From: G965267185 sp965267185
GTDB taxonomy: Bacteria > Pseudomonadota > Alphaproteobacteria > UBA6615
Reading direction: 5' to 3'
DNA: 64,000 bases
Assembly: GCA_965267185.1 (NCBI GenBank)
Contig: OZ253937.1
Location: 3,348,001-3,412,000 of the forward strand
Numbering within the stretch: position 1 is the first letter of the stretch; each line of letters starts with the position of its first letter. The position numbers and the translations under genes are program-made. The notes under the pieces were generated by a model. It ran no database searches. It was not told the origin of the DNA and worked only from the letters and a program-made list of their open reading frames with translations. This document shows, in pieces, positions 61,412 through 64,000 of this stretch.

Positions 61412-62092
61412 CTTTTTTCTCCTCTATGCGCCTGGGCGCGCAAAATGGGCGAGGGGGCTTTGCTTTATGCCGAAGCGCTTCCTGCGCCTTCGGGTGCCCG
61501 TTAACCTCTTATTAAACAATTCACGAATTATTAGGGAATTTCGACTCAAATTCAAAGAAGATTCCCATAAAATTTTGCCTATTAACTTCGTTCCAGCCGA
61601 AACGTGGCGGTAGACACCGACGTTTATTTCCCGCTATTTGGCGAATCCCGAAAACAGTTGGATTTTAGTAATTTCAAGAAAGAGCGGATTTGGTGGCCCC
61701 GGAGGCGGTGAGGCGGTCCGTGCGATGCGTCTGGATGCATGCGCCGGTATGCGGACGGAATGCAATAATACCGATATTTGAGATTTGGGCGTCGATGCTG
61801 ACACCAGCAGATTCGGTGAAAGTCCGCCACCGCTCTGTTTGGGCGTTCCGGTCTCTAACGTCCTAATTTAAAAGGCGAATATCGGTTGTTGATGTGGCGC
61901 CACGTCGCTGGGTGAATAGGCGGCCGTATGTAGCACTTGATATTTGGTGGCTGTTTCCCGCTGCCCCGTAAATGGCGTCGTAAGGGGGGTCGGCGAGGCG
62001 GAATTCGGGCAAGAGGGACCGTCTGCGGGTGCCGGAAGACGTGCCCATCAGCGAAAAAGTTGGAAATTTCGTCCTAAATATTCAGAAATAAA
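61412..62092. other. intergenic region between tolC-like gene and adhesin
   Basis: About 680 bp without a trusted ORF. It is AT-rich between 61500 and 61620 and includes a leader hairpin at 61470-61493 upstream of the adhesin start. A weak promoter-like pair on the minus strand (TTGAAT ... TAATAA, near 61530-61555) could drive the adhesin. I see no recognisable riboswitch. Confidence 0.45.
61470..61493 (-). other. leader hairpin in the 5' UTR of the adhesin gene
   Basis: CCGAAGCGC (61470-61478) and GCGcCTTCGG (61484-61493) with a 5-nt loop and a one-base bulge, about 60 nt before the adhesin ATG. Possibly regulatory. Confidence 0.35.
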
Positions 62093-62123
62093 AAAAGGAG
62101 TGTGGCAGTGCCACACTCCTTTT
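62093..62123 (-). terminator. strong rho-independent terminator after the TolC-like gene
   Basis: Perfect 15-bp arms AAAAGGAGTGTGGCA (62093-62107) and TGCCACACTCCTTTT (62109-62123) around one base. On the minus strand the hairpin is followed by a T-rich run (TTTTTTTATTT), so it terminates transcription of the TolC-like gene and separates it from the adhesin. Confidence 0.9.
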
Positions 62124-62145
62124 CGTTAAGGGATATGAAAATCTG

Positions 62146-63489
62146 TTACTCGAACAGGCTTACCGTCACTTGGCTTTCGTTGGCGATGCCAAACAACACG
62201 CCAAGCTCACCGGAAGCGGTCAGCATGTCGTAATAGTCGAACAGGCCGCTATGCCGCGCATCTGTTAGCTCTGCGCGCGAAACGAACAGCTCGTTCTGCA
62301 CGTCGAGCAGGTCCAGCAAGGTGCGTTGGCCCAACTCGAACTGACGTTCATAAGCGATGATCAGATTGCTGTTGCGGTCGACACGGCGCGATAAGGGGCC
62401 AACACGCGCGCCATTTTTCTCGAACGATTTGAATGCTGCTTCAACGCGCTCGCGGACAAACCGCAGTGTGTCGGCTTCATCGAACTTGATTGCCGTAAGG
62501 TTGGCCTGAGCTTCGCGCTGGCGGGCGCTATCGGCGCCACCGCGGTAAAGGTTCCAAGTCAGCACGACCAAGGCACGTGCGTCGGTGTCGGTGCCTTGTG
62601 TGCCATCGAGGTCGTCGCCTTTGCTGGCGGAAAGTTCCAGTTCCACGCGTGGCAGGAACAGGCCCCTCGTCGCATCGGCTGCGCTTTGACGCGCATCGAT
62701 CAACGCCCTTGCGACAGCGAGTTCCGGGTTCAGAAGAATCGCCTGGTCGATCTGAGCTTCCAGGCTGACGTTCCCCGGATCGGGCGCCGGGTCAAGCGGG
62801 TCGAGATCGCCGGGAGCTTCGCCGACCGACCGGAAATAGCGGGTTTCGGCGTCGCGCAACTCACCCTTGCGATTTTCCAGGTTGGCTTCTGCGAGAGCGA
62901 GCCGGGCCTCGGCCTGCGCCACATCAGAATCGGAGGCGCGGCCGGAGTTCACCAATTGGCGAACATTGCTGAGCAGCCGCTCGTGGGCGTCGATATTGTC
63001 TTCGGCAATCGACACGAAATCGCGGTTACGCATCACGTCGATATAGGCGGCGATCGCCTGTAGCGCGACGGAGCGTTTGGCATCGTCGACGCGGAACGTC
63101 GCAGCGACCAAATTGCCTTGTGCTTCGTCCACCAGATTGAAAGTGGTGCCACCGTCGTACAGCAGTTGGTTGACGACGATGCGGCCCTCGCTGCGCCACA
63201 AGGTAGTGTCGCCGGCGTCGGTGGGGCCGCGGGTCGCACGACCGCGCGTCGATGGCGAGTCGCTATACTGGAGACCGGTTTCGCCCCGGATATTAACCGT
63301 CGGGAACAGAGCGCCACGTTCTACGCGCACCCGCTCTTCCGAAGATTGCCGACGTGCCTGGGCAGCGCCGACCGCGGGAATCGAGGCGACAGCTTTATCG
63401 ACCGCCTCCTGAAGGCTCGCCGCGCCGGCTGCACTTGTCCACGTTACCGCTGCCGCGATAGTCGCGCCTGCTAGTCCTAAAAGCCGCAT
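62146..63489 (-). CDS. TolC family type I secretion outer membrane protein
   Basis: 447-residue outer-membrane efflux protein completing the T1SS. A signal peptide is evident (LAGATIAAAVTWTSAAGAAS, cut before SLQEAV). Two OEP halves follow, each with long coiled-coil helices; NIRGETGLQYSDSPSTRG marks the first beta-barrel strand region, and ERQFELGQRTLLDLLDVQNE is the family-typical segment near the C-terminus. The GGGGGAC ribosome binding site precedes the ATG. A sigma-70-like promoter and a terminator enclose it, so it is a separate transcription unit. Confidence 0.93.
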   Translation of the reverse strand: MRLLGLAGATIAAAVTWTSAAGAASLQEAVDKAVASIPAVGAAQARRQSSEERVRVERGALFPTVNIRGETGLQYSDSPSTRGRATRGPTDAGDTTLWRSEGRIVVNQLLYDGGTTFNLVDEAQGNLVAATFRVDDAKRSVALQAIAAYIDVMRNRDFVSIAEDNIDAHERLLSNVRQLVNSGRASDSDVAQAEARLALAEANLENRKGELRDAETRYFRSVGEAPGDLDPLDPAPDPGNVSLEAQIDQAILLNPELAVARALIDARQSAADATRGLFLPRVELELSASKGDDLDGTQGTDTDARALVVLTWNLYRGGADSARQREAQANLTAIKFDEADTLRFVRERVEAAFKSFEKNGARVGPLSRRVDRNSNLIIAYERQFELGQRTLLDLLDVQNELFVSRAELTDARHSGLFDYYDMLTASGELGVLFGIANESQVTVSLFE

Positions 63490-63533
63490 GTCCCCCTCGA
63501 CGTAGACATAGCCAATTTAATTTTACCATTCAT

Positions 63534-63562
63534 CGTATAACTTTCTCTCGTGAGGGCGGCAA
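63534..63562 (-). promoter_or_regulatory. sigma-70-like promoter of the TolC-like gene
   Basis: On the minus strand TTGCCG (63562-63557), a 17-bp spacer, TATACG (63539-63534). The start would be near 63527, giving a leader of about 38 nt. Confidence 0.5.
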
Positions 63563-63918
63563 CTGTAATATTATTTGGTGTTGTTATTCTGATACGGTGA
63601 GACATTTTTCCCACACCTGTTGCAATACCCCTTGTCGGCGTTGTGGGTTCTGGTTTGCCTGCTTTTTCGACCGTGCTGCCAGTATGGTTACCGGAAATCG
63701 ATTGCGGAATTATAAACAGTATTAGAAGTCACGGATAATGCACCATCCAAATATTTGCTAAGTGTGCGTTAAGAATTTTTCATCGGCTACGCCAAAGCGG
63801 CGTAATTATTGTTTGCCTTCTTTGTCAGTTTTGGTTGCCAACCGCGTCGCCTAGATCCCCCCAATAATATGGTTAACGTCGTATGGCGGGTGCAATTGCT
63901 GAATTGTTGCAGTGGGTA
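63563..63918. other. intergenic region before the TolC-like gene
   Basis: About 355 bp with no trusted ORF, AT-rich around 63700-63800. No pilin-like small ORF was found although the neighbouring gene looks like a Tad prepilin peptidase. Confidence 0.5.
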
Positions 63919-63999
63919 CTAGAGGGTCAGGCTTGCGCCGTTTTGTAGCCAGATAACCAAGATTGCCCCGGCGCTAATGGCGATGCCGTAGGGAACCGG
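63919..63999 (-). CDS. CpaA/TadV-like prepilin peptidase (3' end only)
   Basis: The last 26 codons and stop of a gene running in from outside the window on the minus strand. The translated tail PVPYGIAISAGAILVIWLQN resembles the final transmembrane helix of A24-family prepilin peptidases of Tad pilus loci. With so little sequence this is tentative. Confidence 0.5.
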   Translation of the reverse strand, partial: PVPYGIAISAGAILVIWLQNGASLTL

Positions 64000-64000
64000 G

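Noticed and set aside
61790..61860. Stretch resembling an FMN riboswitch core (GGTGAAAGTCCGCCACCGC) in the adhesin-tolC gap
   Set aside because: Only a short partial match. The other conserved helices and the matching flank were not found, and the neighbouring genes have no flavin link.

Overview
The window reads as chromosomal DNA of a free-living alphaproteobacterium, most likely from the Rhodospirillales or a related order. This rests on gene content and order, not on a database search: an Hsp20 gene followed by a DUF1150 gene, the rnd/kdsD/lptCAB/rpoN/hpf/ptsN neighbourhood, a complex I NDUFA9-like protein, high GC, and many small-molecule catabolic genes (CoA-transferase family III, HpcH/HpaI aldolase, SMP-30, MBL hydrolase). 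No IS element, phage or CRISPR array was seen.

Layout. 1-3.7 kb: 3' part of a YnjB-like solute-binding protein gene, a TSUP exporter gene and a YnjC-like double permease gene, with no ATPase gene beside them. 3.8-12.5 kb: metabolic and accessory genes (maiA, GlcG/HbpS-like, pirin and DoxX with a divergent LysR regulator, aldolase, AMACR-like CoA-transferase family protein, MBL, NUDIX, NIPSNAP, SMP-30). 12.6-13.8 kb: heat-shock unit with a sigma-32 type promoter. 13.8-20.9 kb: minus-strand block rnd, kdsD, lptC, lptA, lptB, rpoN, hpf, ptsN, joining LPS export to sigma-54 and nitrogen PTS. 21.1-24.2 kb: NDUFA9-like gene, a class III adenylate cyclase broken by one frameshift, and uppP. 24.2-31.4 kb: gltD and gltB (glutamate synthase) separated by an unrecognised membrane-protein gene. 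31.5-37.9 kb: two alpha/beta hydrolases, a GST, a TPR protein, an epimerase-like protein and two glycosyltransferases. 38-47.8 kb: translation genes thrS, infC (ATC start), rpmI, rplT, pheS, pheT, lepA, with one SDR gene inserted on the other strand. 48.4 kb: tRNA-Ser(GGA).

48.6-63.5 kb is the most distinctive part: a complete minus-strand type I secretion locus with a TolC-like outer-membrane protein, a 2463-residue repeat adhesin (N-terminal module with a PAAG motif, beta-propeller-like segment, VCBS-type repeats including four almost identical 402-bp units, von Willebrand A domain, RTX repeats), a LapB-like ABC exporter and an HlyD-like adaptor. Directly downstream on the same strand is a tightly overlapping trio: a four-helix membrane protein, a GNAT acyltransferase and a stand-alone acyl carrier protein. 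HlyC-type RTX acyltransferases are GNAT-like and use acyl-ACP, so the trio could be a modification module linked to the adhesin or the cell surface. This is an inference. The window ends in the 3' tip of a probable CpaA/TadV prepilin peptidase gene.

Several CDS starts below were moved inward from the longest open frame on the basis of ribosome binding sites, signal peptides or family length; each case is stated.
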